NCBI GenBank assembly: GCA_017396925.1
Contig: JAFQKM010000063.1
Span: 1-24,155, forward strand
Reading direction: 5' to 3'
Length of the DNA stretch: 24,155 bases
Source: Clostridia bacterium
Lineage (GTDB): Bacteria; Bacillota; Clostridia; Oscillospirales; Butyricicoccaceae
This document shows, piece by piece, positions 15,481-21,898 of the stretch. Both the position numbers and the translations under genes were made by a program. Each line of letters begins with the position of its first letter. Position 1 is the stretch's first letter. The notes beneath the pieces were generated by a model, which saw only the letters and a program-made list of their open reading frames with translations, was not told the origin of the DNA and ran no database searches.

Positions 15481-15506
15481 AAAAAGGCGCGAAAAGCGCC
15501 TTTTTT
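15481..15506 (+). terminator. Intrinsic terminator after ruvC
   Basis: GGCGC (15486-15490) pairs with GCGCC (15496-15500), extended by A5/T5, and ends in six T. It separates ruvC from ruvA. Confidence 0.9.
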
Positions 15507-15521
15507 GCGGAACAAGTTTTA

Positions 15522-15550
15522 TTGTCTATACGTCTGAACTGTGGTATAAT
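15522..15550 (+). promoter_or_regulatory. Promoter for ruvA-ruvB
   Basis: -35 TTGTCT (15522-15527) and -10 TATAAT (15545-15550) with 17 bases between. It directly follows the ruvC terminator and may also feed glmM and glmS, since no terminator is seen after ruvB. Confidence 0.82.
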
Positions 15551-15572
15551 TCTATAGAATATGAGCATTTTT

Positions 15573-15594
15573 CGGTTTGAGTGTTTTCAAACCG
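15573..15594 (+). promoter_or_regulatory. Hairpin in the ruvA leader
   Basis: An 8-bp perfect stem, CGGTTTGA (15573-15580) with TCAAACCG (15587-15594), stands near the middle of the roughly 68-base ruvA leader. Flanking T and A runs could lengthen it. Its role is unknown: mRNA stability or control of expression. Confidence 0.5.
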
Positions 15595-15624
15595 TGAAAA
15601 GGCCATGAAAATGAGGGAAACCAC

Positions 15625-16230
15625 ATGTTTTATTTTATCCGCGGAAAGGTCGCCCTGAGCGAGCCCGGCCTGGTCGTCATCGATGCCGGCGGCGTGGGCT
15701 ACGGCATCATGACCTCTCTGACCTCTTCAAGTCAGGCTCAGATGGGAGACACGGCGACTTTTTATACATATTTGCACGTTCGCGATTCTATATTTGATTT
15801 ATACGGCTTTATTTCCCGTGAGGAGCTCGATTGCTTCAAGCTGCTCATCGGCATTTCGGGCGTCGGCCCCAAGGCGGCACTGTCGATCCTGGGCGTCACC
15901 ACCCCTTCCAAGCTGGCGCTGGCTGTATTGACCGACGATCAGAAGGTCATTCTGGCCGCACCCGGCGTAGGCAAGAAGCTGGCTCAGCGCATCATTCTGG
16001 AGCTTAAGGACAGAATGTCCAAGGGTCAGCTGGAGAGCGCATCCACCGGCCTGACCGTCGAGGATATCAATCCCACGCCTGTGGCCGGAAGCGCAGCCGA
16101 CGATGCTGTGGCTGCCCTGATGGTACTGGGTTATTCCCGGGCCGAGGCGCTGGCCGCCCTCAAGGGCGTCGATACGGCATCCCTGTCGGTCGACGAGATC
16201 GTTCGCGCCGCCCTCAAGAAGCTGTTTTAA
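15625..16230 (+). CDS. ruvA: Holliday junction DNA helicase RuvA
   Basis: A 201-residue RuvA, the tetramer that grips four-way DNA junctions and loads RuvB. Domain I is an OB barrel (about 1-62, beginning MFYFIRGKV). Domain II has two helix-hairpin-helix motifs with LLIGISGVGPKAALSIL (73-89) and ILAAPGVGKKLAQRIILELKD (109-129). Domain III, the RuvB-binding helical bundle, is about 155-201 (DDAVAALMVLGYSRAEALAAL). GAGGG precedes the ATG. The stop is followed at once by the ruvB ribosome binding site. Complete and ordinary. Confidence 0.96.
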   Translation: MFYFIRGKVALSEPGLVVIDAGGVGYGIMTSLTSSSQAQMGDTATFYTYLHVRDSIFDLYGFISREELDCFKLLIGISGVGPKAALSILGVTTPSKLALAVLTDDQKVILAAPGVGKKLAQRIILELKDRMSKGQLESASTGLTVEDINPTPVAGSAADDAVAALMVLGYSRAEALAALKGVDTASLSVDEIVRAALKKLF

Positions 16231-16236
16231 GGAGGG
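16231..16236 (+). promoter_or_regulatory. Ribosome binding site that supports the ruvB TTG start
   Basis: GGAGGG immediately follows the ruvA stop and lies 6 bases before TTG 16243. No in-frame ATG occurs before the conserved RPKT core, which supports the TTG. Confidence 0.85.
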
Positions 16237-16242
16237 ATACCA

Positions 16243-17280
16243 TTGGCCATCGCATTCAACAACGACCAGGCGCAGGAAGAGCGCATCGTCACCAGCACCT
16301 TTACCCATGAGGACGAGGCCGAAGTCTCCCTGCGTCCCAAGACCATGAGCGATTATGTGGGTCAAGAGAAGGTCAAGGAAAATCTTTCGATCTTCATTCA
16401 GGCGGCCAAGGGCCGCGGCGACCAGCTGGACCATGTACTGCTCTATGGCCCGCCCGGTCTGGGCAAGACCACTCTGGCCGGCATCATTGCCGCCGAGATG
16501 GGGGTCAATATCCGCATCACATCGGGCCCTGCCATCGAAAAGGCAGGCGACCTGGCAGCACTGCTGACCAACCTCAATAAAAACGACGTGCTGTTCATCG
16601 ACGAGATCCATCGTCTGAACCGCAGCGTCGAAGAAGTCTTATATCCGGCCATGGAGGACTTTGCCCTTGACATCATCATCGGCAAAGGCCCGGCTGCACG
16701 CTCGGTCCGCCTCGACCTGCCCAAGTTTACGCTGGTCGGCGCAACCACCCGTGCCGGCCAGATCTCGGCCCCTCTGCGCGACCGTTTCGGCGTCATCTCC
16801 CGCCTGGAGCTCTACAGCCCCGAGCAGCTGGCCGGTATCGTCAAGCGCTCGGCCGGCATTCTGGGCATTTCCATCGACGAAGAGGGCGCTCTGGAGCTGG
16901 CCCGCCGCTCGAGAGGTACGCCCCGTCTGGCCAACCGCCTGATCAAGCGTGTACGCGATTTCGCCCAGGTCATGGGCGACGGCGTCATCACCAAGGAGGT
17001 TGCCATGCGCGGCCTCAATGCCCTGGATATCGATCCGCTGGGCCTCGATGCTACCGACCGCCGCATGCTGGAGAGTATCATCTACAATTTTGCCGGCGGT
17101 CCCGTCGGCCTCGACACACTGGCCGCCACCATCGGTGAAGAGGCGGTCACTCTGGAAGACGTCTACGAGCCTTATCTCATGCAGATCGGCTTCCTCAACC
17201 GCACCCCCCGCGGACGCTGCGCCACCCAGAAGGCTTATAAGCATCTGGGCATTCCCTTTGAAGGCCAGCTTGAACTTTGA
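16243..17280 (+). CDS. ruvB: Holliday junction branch-migration ATPase RuvB
   Basis: A 345-residue AAA+ motor that pumps DNA through the RuvA-bound junction. After a short N-terminal tail the family core starts at SLRPKTMSDYVGQEKVKENL (29-48). Walker A is GPPGLGKT (69-76), Walker B DEIH (120-123), with GATTRAGQISAPLRDRFG as the sensor/arginine-finger region. The C-terminal winged helix includes EPYLMQIGFLNRTPRGR. The gene starts with TTG; the ribosome binding site and the lack of a suitable ATG support this. It follows ruvA by 12 bases and precedes glmM by 20 without a terminator. Confidence 0.96.
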   Translation: MAIAFNNDQAQEERIVTSTFTHEDEAEVSLRPKTMSDYVGQEKVKENLSIFIQAAKGRGDQLDHVLLYGPPGLGKTTLAGIIAAEMGVNIRITSGPAIEKAGDLAALLTNLNKNDVLFIDEIHRLNRSVEEVLYPAMEDFALDIIIGKGPAARSVRLDLPKFTLVGATTRAGQISAPLRDRFGVISRLELYSPEQLAGIVKRSAGILGISIDEEGALELARRSRGTPRLANRLIKRVRDFAQVMGDGVITKEVAMRGLNALDIDPLGLDATDRRMLESIIYNFAGGPVGLDTLAATIGEEAVTLEDVYEPYLMQIGFLNRTPRGRCATQKAYKHLGIPFEGQLEL

Positions 17281-17300
17281 TCGTTAGGAGTTAGATAATT

Positions 17301-18656
17301 ATGGGTAAATATTTCGGAACCGACGGCGTCAGAGGCGTTGCCAACGTCGAACTGACCGCGTCGATGGCTTATGATATCGGCGCCGCACTGGCCTATAGCA
17401 TGACCAAGAGCCTGGGCCGCGCCCCTAAGGTCTGCATCGGCAAGGACACCCGTATCTCGGGCGATATGCTGGAGAGCGCACTGGCTGCCGGTGTTACCGC
17501 CTGCGGCGGCGACGTCTATCTGCTGGGCGTTATGCCCACACCTGCCGTTGCATGGCTGAGCCGTGAAGAGAAGATGGATGCCGGTGTGGTCATTTCGGCG
17601 TCCCACAACCCCTTTGAACACAACGGCATCAAGATCTTTGCCGGCTCCGGCTATAAGCTGGACGACAGCCAGGAGGCCGAGATCGAAAGTCTGATGGATG
17701 AACTGCCCCGCGAGGCCCTCAAGAACGGCGCCGACCTGGGCCGCATCCATGATATGAAGGCCGAGGGCAATGCGCGCTACAGCCGTTTCCTTGTCGCTTC
17801 GGCCGGCGGCAAGAAGGCCGGTGGCATGAAGGTCCTCTTCGATTGCGCCAACGGCGCTTCTTCCCACACAGCCAAGCTGATCTTCCCCGAACTGGGCCTC
17901 GACTGCGACTTTATGGCCTGCGAGCCCGACGGCGTTAATATCAACAACGGCTGCGGCTCGACCCACATGGGCAAGCTGCGCGAGATGGTCAGAAATGGCG
18001 ACTATACGCTGGGCGTTGCCTTCGACGGCGATGCCGACCGCTGCCTGATGTGCGACGAAAAGGGCAATATGATCGACGGCGACGACATTCTCGCTCTGCT
18101 TTCGGTTTATCTCAAGAGCCAGAACAAGCTCAAGGGCGGCGTTGTGGCCACCATCATGTCCAACATGGGTCTGGCAGCTTACCTGCGCCCCCACGGCATC
18201 GAAGTCAAGACCACCGGCGTCGGCGACCGTCTGGTTCTGGAAGAGATGCGCCGCAGCGGCTGGAACATCGGCGGCGAGCAGTCGGGCCATGTCATCCTGT
18301 CGGACAACGCCACCACCGGCGACGGTCAGCTGACCGCCCTGCAGTTCATCATGATGCTGCAGGAGAAGGGCTGCATGCCTTCCGAGCTGACCCGTGATAT
18401 CTTCCATTATCCCCAGATCATGAACAACGTCCCCGTTCCCAATGCCGTCAAGAAGCAGATCGCCAAGCTGCCCGAGATCGAGGCACTGTCCAAGGAGATC
18501 ACCGACGCATTCGGCGGCGAGGGCCGCATCAATATCCGTCCTTCGGGCACCGAGGCACTCGTCCGCGTTATGGTCGAGGGCAGCGATGCCGCGCTGGTCG
18601 AAAAGATGGCCGAGTATGCCAAGAATACGGTCATCGAGGTTGCTGCAAAGCTGTAA
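17301..18656 (+). CDS. glmM: Phosphoglucosamine mutase
   Basis: A 451-residue mutase that converts glucosamine-6-phosphate to glucosamine-1-phosphate on the way to UDP-GlcNAc and peptidoglycan. It begins with the typical GKYFGTDGVRG. The phosphoserine that transfers phosphate is Ser101 in ISASHNPFEHNGIK. The magnesium loop is FDGDADR (Asp242, Asp244, Asp246), the sugar loop GGEQSGH and the phosphate-binding loop RPSGTE (413-418). TTAGGAG precedes the ATG by 11 bases. It lies directly upstream of glmS, which supplies its substrate; the glmS ribozyme lies between the two, so GlcN-6-phosphate can affect how the shared transcript is processed. Confidence 0.97.
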   Translation: MGKYFGTDGVRGVANVELTASMAYDIGAALAYSMTKSLGRAPKVCIGKDTRISGDMLESALAAGVTACGGDVYLLGVMPTPAVAWLSREEKMDAGVVISASHNPFEHNGIKIFAGSGYKLDDSQEAEIESLMDELPREALKNGADLGRIHDMKAEGNARYSRFLVASAGGKKAGGMKVLFDCANGASSHTAKLIFPELGLDCDFMACEPDGVNINNGCGSTHMGKLREMVRNGDYTLGVAFDGDADRCLMCDEKGNMIDGDDILALLSVYLKSQNKLKGGVVATIMSNMGLAAYLRPHGIEVKTTGVGDRLVLEEMRRSGWNIGGEQSGHVILSDNATTGDGQLTALQFIMMLQEKGCMPSELTRDIFHYPQIMNNVPVPNAVKKQIAKLPEIEALSKEITDAFGGEGRINIRPSGTEALVRVMVEGSDAALVEKMAEYAKNTVIEVAAKL

Positions 18657-18672
18657 GCAGATGTATTCAGAT

Positions 18673-18701
18673 CCCTCTGCCTGCTTCATGCAGGCAGAGG
18701 G
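18673..18701 (+). promoter_or_regulatory. Hairpin at the glmM 3' end
   Basis: A perfect 12-bp stem (18673-18684 with 18690-18701) and a TTCAT loop, 16 bases after the glmM stop. No T-run follows, so it is not a normal intrinsic terminator. It lies 48 bases before the ribozyme cleavage point and could protect the 3' end of glmM mRNA after cleavage. Confidence 0.7.
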
Positions 18702-18747
18702 TAATACCGTACGGAAAGGCGGTGGGAACCGAAGAAAGACGGAAAAG

Positions 18748-18896
18748 AAGCGCCAGAGCTGGGGTCGGATTCTCCCAGCCGACGAGGTGGAGGTTTATCG
18801 AAAGATTCGGCGGATGCCTCCTGCTGCATGCCGCGGCATAAGTATCTTTGCAAAATCCGGGAGTGATCCCGGCCACAAGAGGGATACAGGCAGAGA
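18748..18896 (+). ncRNA. glmS ribozyme (glucosamine-6-phosphate-responsive)
   Basis: A self-cleaving RNA that uses glucosamine-6-phosphate as cofactor and shuts down glmS. The family core is plain: AAGCGCC at the 5' end, GACGAGG followed by GGAGGTTTATCGA, and TTCGGCGGATGCCTCC, which pairs GGAGG with CCTCC and forms the double pseudoknot. P1 is GCTGGG/CCCAGC and a distal hairpin is TCCGGGAGTGATCCCGGC. By comparison with characterized members, cleavage should fall between A18749 and G18750. The 3' edge (ending around GGCAGAG) is approximate. It sits 44 bases before glmS. No promoter is visible between glmM and the ribozyme, so it probably acts inside a glmM-glmS transcript. Confidence 0.95.
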
Positions 18897-18940
18897 AGTT
18901 TTTTCGTGTATTATTACAGAATATAAGGAGTTTACAATAT

Positions 18941-20770
18941 ATGTGTGGTATCGTAGGTTTTACAGGCAAGCAGCAGGCTGTGCCTGTCCTTCTGCAGGGA
19001 CTGACCACCCTGGAATACAGAGGTTATGATTCGGCAGGTGTTACCCTGCAGACAAACAACGGCATCCAGACCATCAAGAGCCTGGGCCGCATCGCCGTTC
19101 TTGAAGAGAAGATCGGCACCATGGGCGAGATCGACGCCGTCTGCGGCATCGGCCATACCCGTTGGGCCACCCACGGCGCACCCTCTGACCGCAATTCCCA
19201 TCCCCACGAGAGCATGGACGGCCGCATCGCGCTGGTCCACAACGGCATCATCGAGAACTATCTCGAGCTGCGCAACCAGCTGATCGCCGAGGGCGTTGTC
19301 TTCAAGAGCGACACCGACTCGGAGGTCGTTGCACATCTGTTTGCCAAGCACTATAAGGGCGACAATGTTCAGGCCATGATGGATACCTGCCGCGAGCTGC
19401 GCGGTTCCTATGCGCTGGCCGTTATCACCAGCGACCGCCTGGGCGAAATGATCTGCACCCGTCACGACAATCCCCTGATCGTCGGCGTTGGCGAGGGCGA
19501 AAACATGATCGCATCGGATATCCCTGCCATCATGAGCATCACCAAGAACTTCATGGTCGTCGGCGACGGCGAGATCGTCCGTGTCCGTCCCGAAGGCGTC
19601 GAGGTCTTCTCGGCCGAGGGTCAGCCCGTCGAGAAGGAGATCCAGACGGTCACATGGGACATCCAGGGCGCACAGAAGGGCGGCTATGACCACTTCATGA
19701 TCAAGGAGATCATGGAGCAGCCCAAGGCCGTCAAGGACACCGTTTCTTCCCGCATCACCGACGAGGATATGCCCTATCTGATGGACGAAGGCGTCGGCGA
19801 AGAGGTCTTTAAGAATATCCGCAATGTCCACATCGTTGCCTGCGGTTCGGCTTACTATGCCGGTATGGCCGGCAAGGTCGCCTTCGAGCGTCTGGCACGC
19901 ATTCCCGTACTGGGCAATGTCGCTTCCGAGTTCCGCTACAGCGATCCCATCATCGACAAGGACGATCTTTGCATCGTCATCAGCCAGTCGGGCGAGACCG
20001 CCGATACGCTGGCTGCCCTGCGCGAGGCCAAGGCCCGCGGCGCCAAGACGGTTGCCATCGTCAATGTACTGGCATCCTCGGCTGCACGCGAAGCCGATCA
20101 TGTCATCTATACATGGGCAGGCCCCGAGATCGCCGTTGCCACAACCAAGGCCTATTCGGCCCAGCTGTCGGTTATGTATCTGCTGGCACTGACTGCTGCC
20201 AAGGCACGCGGCACCCTGTCGGATGAAGAGATCCGCACCTACTGCCGTGCCCTGCGCGACCTGCCTGCCCAGATCGAGCAGACACTGGCCACCGCCGAAG
20301 CCATGAAGGATCTGGCCCAGCTCTACCACGAGCGCAACGACAGCTTCTTCATCGGCCGCGGTATCGACTATATGACCTGCCAGGAGGCTTCCCTCAAGCT
20401 GAAGGAGATCGCCTATGTTCACTCGGAGGCTTATGCCGGCGGCGAGCTCAAGCACGGCCCCATCTCGCTGATCGAGGACGGTACACCCGTCATCGCCCTT
20501 GACTGCGATCCCGCCCTGCACGAGAAGCAGATCTCCAACATCAAGTCGGTCAAGGCACGCGGCGCCAAGGTCATCCTGATCACCAATGGCGATTTCGAGA
20601 TCGACGAGACCATGTGTGACCATGTGGTCAAGATCCCTGCCTGCCCCTATTTCATGGCAGCATCCCTGGCCATCCTTCCCGTTCAGTTCTACGCTTACTA
20701 TGTCGGCGTATTCCGCGGCTGTGATATCGACAAGCCCAGAAACCTGGCCAAGTCGGTCACCGTCGAATAA
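18941..20770 (+). CDS. glmS: Glutamine-fructose-6-phosphate aminotransferase (isomerizing)
   Basis: A 609-residue GlmS that makes glucosamine-6-phosphate from fructose-6-phosphate and glutamine, the first step of the UDP-GlcNAc pathway. The start at 18941 gives the required N-terminal MCGIVGFTG, where Cys2 becomes the N-terminal nucleophile; starts further upstream would bury it. The glutaminase domain (about 1-240) includes GHTRWATHGAPSDRNSHPH and HNGIIENY. Two SIS sugar-isomerase domains follow, with ACGSAYYAG, SQSGETADT and ELKHGPISLI, and the protein ends in the family tail PRNLAKSVTVE. AAGGAG precedes the ATG by 10 bases. Controlled by the upstream ribozyme and closed by the terminator at 20794-20838. 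Confidence 0.97.
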   Translation: MCGIVGFTGKQQAVPVLLQGLTTLEYRGYDSAGVTLQTNNGIQTIKSLGRIAVLEEKIGTMGEIDAVCGIGHTRWATHGAPSDRNSHPHESMDGRIALVHNGIIENYLELRNQLIAEGVVFKSDTDSEVVAHLFAKHYKGDNVQAMMDTCRELRGSYALAVITSDRLGEMICTRHDNPLIVGVGEGENMIASDIPAIMSITKNFMVVGDGEIVRVRPEGVEVFSAEGQPVEKEIQTVTWDIQGAQKGGYDHFMIKEIMEQPKAVKDTVSSRITDEDMPYLMDEGVGEEVFKNIRNVHIVACGSAYYAGMAGKVAFERLARIPVLGNVASEFRYSDPIIDKDDLCIVISQSGETADTLAALREAKARGAKTVAIVNVLASSAAREADHVIYTWAGPEIAVATTKAYSAQLSVMYLLALTAAKARGTLSDEEIRTYCRALRDLPAQIEQTLATAEAMKDLAQLYHERNDSFFIGRGIDYMTCQEASLKLKEIAYVHSEAYAGGELKHGPISLIEDGTPVIALDCDPALHEKQISNIKSVKARGAKVILITNGDFEIDETMCDHVVKIPACPYFMAASLAILPVQFYAYYVGVFRGCDIDKPRNLAKSVTVE

Positions 20771-20793
20771 AAATCCATAAAAATACCACCTTT

Positions 20794-20838
20794 CGAGGGT
20801 CTGTATCGAGCATTTTGCTTGACACAGACCCTCGTTTT
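20794..20838 (+). terminator. Intrinsic terminator after glmS
   Basis: An 11-bp perfect stem, CGAGGGTCTGT (20794-20804) with ACAGACCCTCG (20824-20834), closes a 19-base loop and is followed by TTTT. The loop contains the -35 box of the next promoter. Confidence 0.82.
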
Positions 20839-20847
20839 GGCTATACT
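20819..20847 (+). promoter_or_regulatory. Strong sigma-A promoter of the sigma-factor gene
   Basis: A consensus -35 TTGACA (20819-20824), a 17-base spacer, then -10 TATACT (20842-20847). The -35 overlaps the loop and stem of the glmS terminator, and the spacer is the terminator's descending arm. Confidence 0.88.
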
Positions 20848-20897
20848 AATCCTATATTTGAATCGTTTCGCGGTTTTTATCAGAAAGGGCGATATGT

Positions 20898-21449
20898 TTG
20901 AAGACTTGTCCTTCTCCCATCGGTGAAGAAGAACAGATCCGCGCCAACGTTCAGCTTGTGCGCAGCTGCATCCGCCCCTATTTCCTGCAGGGGGGCGACT
21001 TTGACGACCTCTATCAGGAAGGTATGCTGGGTCTGCTTTCGGCGGTGCGCAGCTATGATCCCACCCGCAACGATTCATTTCAGGCCTATGCATCTCTCTG
21101 CATCAAGCGCCGTGTCATCGATGCCGTAAGGCGCGATGCCACCCACCGTTCCCATGTGGAGCTCGAGCAGCAGAGCATGGAAGAGGCCCTTGATCGATAT
21201 GCCGCCGGCCTGTCGATCGATCCCGAAGCCAGTATTCTGGCAAATGAGAACGCAAAAGAGATCAAGAGTACTTTGTCCGGTATGTTATCTCCTTTTGAAG
21301 TTTCTGTCCTTGACCGGTATTTGGAGGGCTATACGTCCTCAGAGATCGCAGACCAGCTGCGGCGAAACCGGAAATCTGTCGACAATGCCATCAAGCGCAT
21401 CCGGCAGAAGCTGGCCAAATACCTGTCCCAGTCGGGCGACAACGGCTAA
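20898..21449 (+). CDS. RNA polymerase sigma factor, SigH-like (sigma-70 family)
   Basis: A 183-residue sigma factor. Region 2 spans about 16-85, with FDDLYQEGMLGLLSAVRSYD (core-binding 2.2) and FQAYASLCIKRRVIDAVRR (-10 recognition). Region 4 spans about 126-180, with FEVSVLDRYLEGYTSSEIADQL and the helix-turn-helix RNRKSVDNAIKRIRQKL. There is no region 1.1 or 3. The arrangement resembles the Spo0H/SigH group. It is shorter than B. subtilis SigH (about 215). The start is taken as TTG 20898 with AAAGGG 8 bases upstream. An out-of-frame ATG at 20894 opens a 10-codon frame ending at 20926 across this start. No anti-sigma gene is adjacent. Regulon and stimulus are unknown. Confidence 0.82.
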   Translation: MKTCPSPIGEEEQIRANVQLVRSCIRPYFLQGGDFDDLYQEGMLGLLSAVRSYDPTRNDSFQAYASLCIKRRVIDAVRRDATHRSHVELEQQSMEEALDRYAAGLSIDPEASILANENAKEIKSTLSGMLSPFEVSVLDRYLEGYTSSEIADQLRRNRKSVDNAIKRIRQKLAKYLSQSGDNG

Positions 21450-21502
21450 AATGCCGTTCGCATAAAATTATCCCCAGAGAGGGAAAAGAGAGGTAACTAC
21501 CC

Positions 21503-21781
21503 ATGTACGAAGACAAGACATTAGTTTGCAAGGAATGCGGCGAGCAGTTCGTATTCACAGCAGGCGAGCAGGAATTCTACGCTGAGCGCGGCTTCCAGAA
21601 CGAGCCCCAGCGCTGCAAGTCCTGCAGAGACAAGAGAAAGATGGCTGTTAAGGGCCCCAGAGAATTCTTCACAGCTACCTGCGCATCCTGCGGCAAGGAA
21701 GCTCGCGTTCCCTTCGAGCCCAAGAGCGACAGACCTGTTTACTGCAGCGAGTGCTTCGCTAAGATGAAGGACGCTCAGTAA
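21503..21781 (+). CDS. Small double zinc-ribbon protein
   Basis: A 92-residue protein with two four-cysteine sites: Cys9/Cys12 with Cys38/Cys41 and Cys60/Cys63 with Cys81/Cys84, each as CxxC pairs, so it probably binds two zinc ions. The first unit is the short zinc-ribbon type (LVCKECGEQFVFTAGEQEFY and RCKSCRDKRK) widespread in Clostridia; the second (ATCASCGKEARVPFEP and VYCSECF) resembles the CxxC-x-CxxC domain of that group. AGAGAGGT precedes the ATG by 8 bases. Codon choice leans to GCT, GTT and AGA more than its neighbours, which may mark high expression. It follows the sigma gene by 53 bases without a clear promoter and is closed by a strong terminator. The molecular role is unknown; nucleic-acid binding is a guess. 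Confidence 0.88.
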   Translation: MYEDKTLVCKECGEQFVFTAGEQEFYAERGFQNEPQRCKSCRDKRKMAVKGPREFFTATCASCGKEARVPFEPKSDRPVYCSECFAKMKDAQ

Positions 21782-21813
21782 TCTCAGATATCGTCTGATA
21801 TAACTGTACATAG

Positions 21814-21847
21814 AAAATCCCCGAGGATCATTCCTCGGGGATTTTTT
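21814..21847 (+). terminator. Intrinsic terminator after the zinc-ribbon gene
   Basis: A perfect 14-bp stem (21814-21827 with 21832-21845) and TCAT loop ending in a run of T (21842-21847). Confidence 0.94.
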
Positions 21848-21861
21848 GCTGTAAAGATAAA

Positions 21862-21885
21862 AAAGAGACCCCGAAGGGTCTCTTT
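21862..21885 (-). terminator. Intrinsic terminator of the amidohydrolase gene
   Basis: AAAGAGACCC (21862-21871) pairs with GGGTCTCTTT (21876-21885) around CGAA. Read on the minus strand it ends in a T run, so it belongs to the converging gene. Confidence 0.88.
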
Positions 21886-21898
21886 GAGGGGGCAGAAG

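Noticed and set aside
18673..18701. The glmM downstream hairpin as an intrinsic terminator
   Set aside because: No T-run follows; TAATACCG comes directly after the stem.
17235..20623. Long minus-strand frames opposite glmM (484 codons) and glmS (563 codons)
   Set aside because: Same codon-bias effect; no recognisable domains, and the plus-strand genes are clear.
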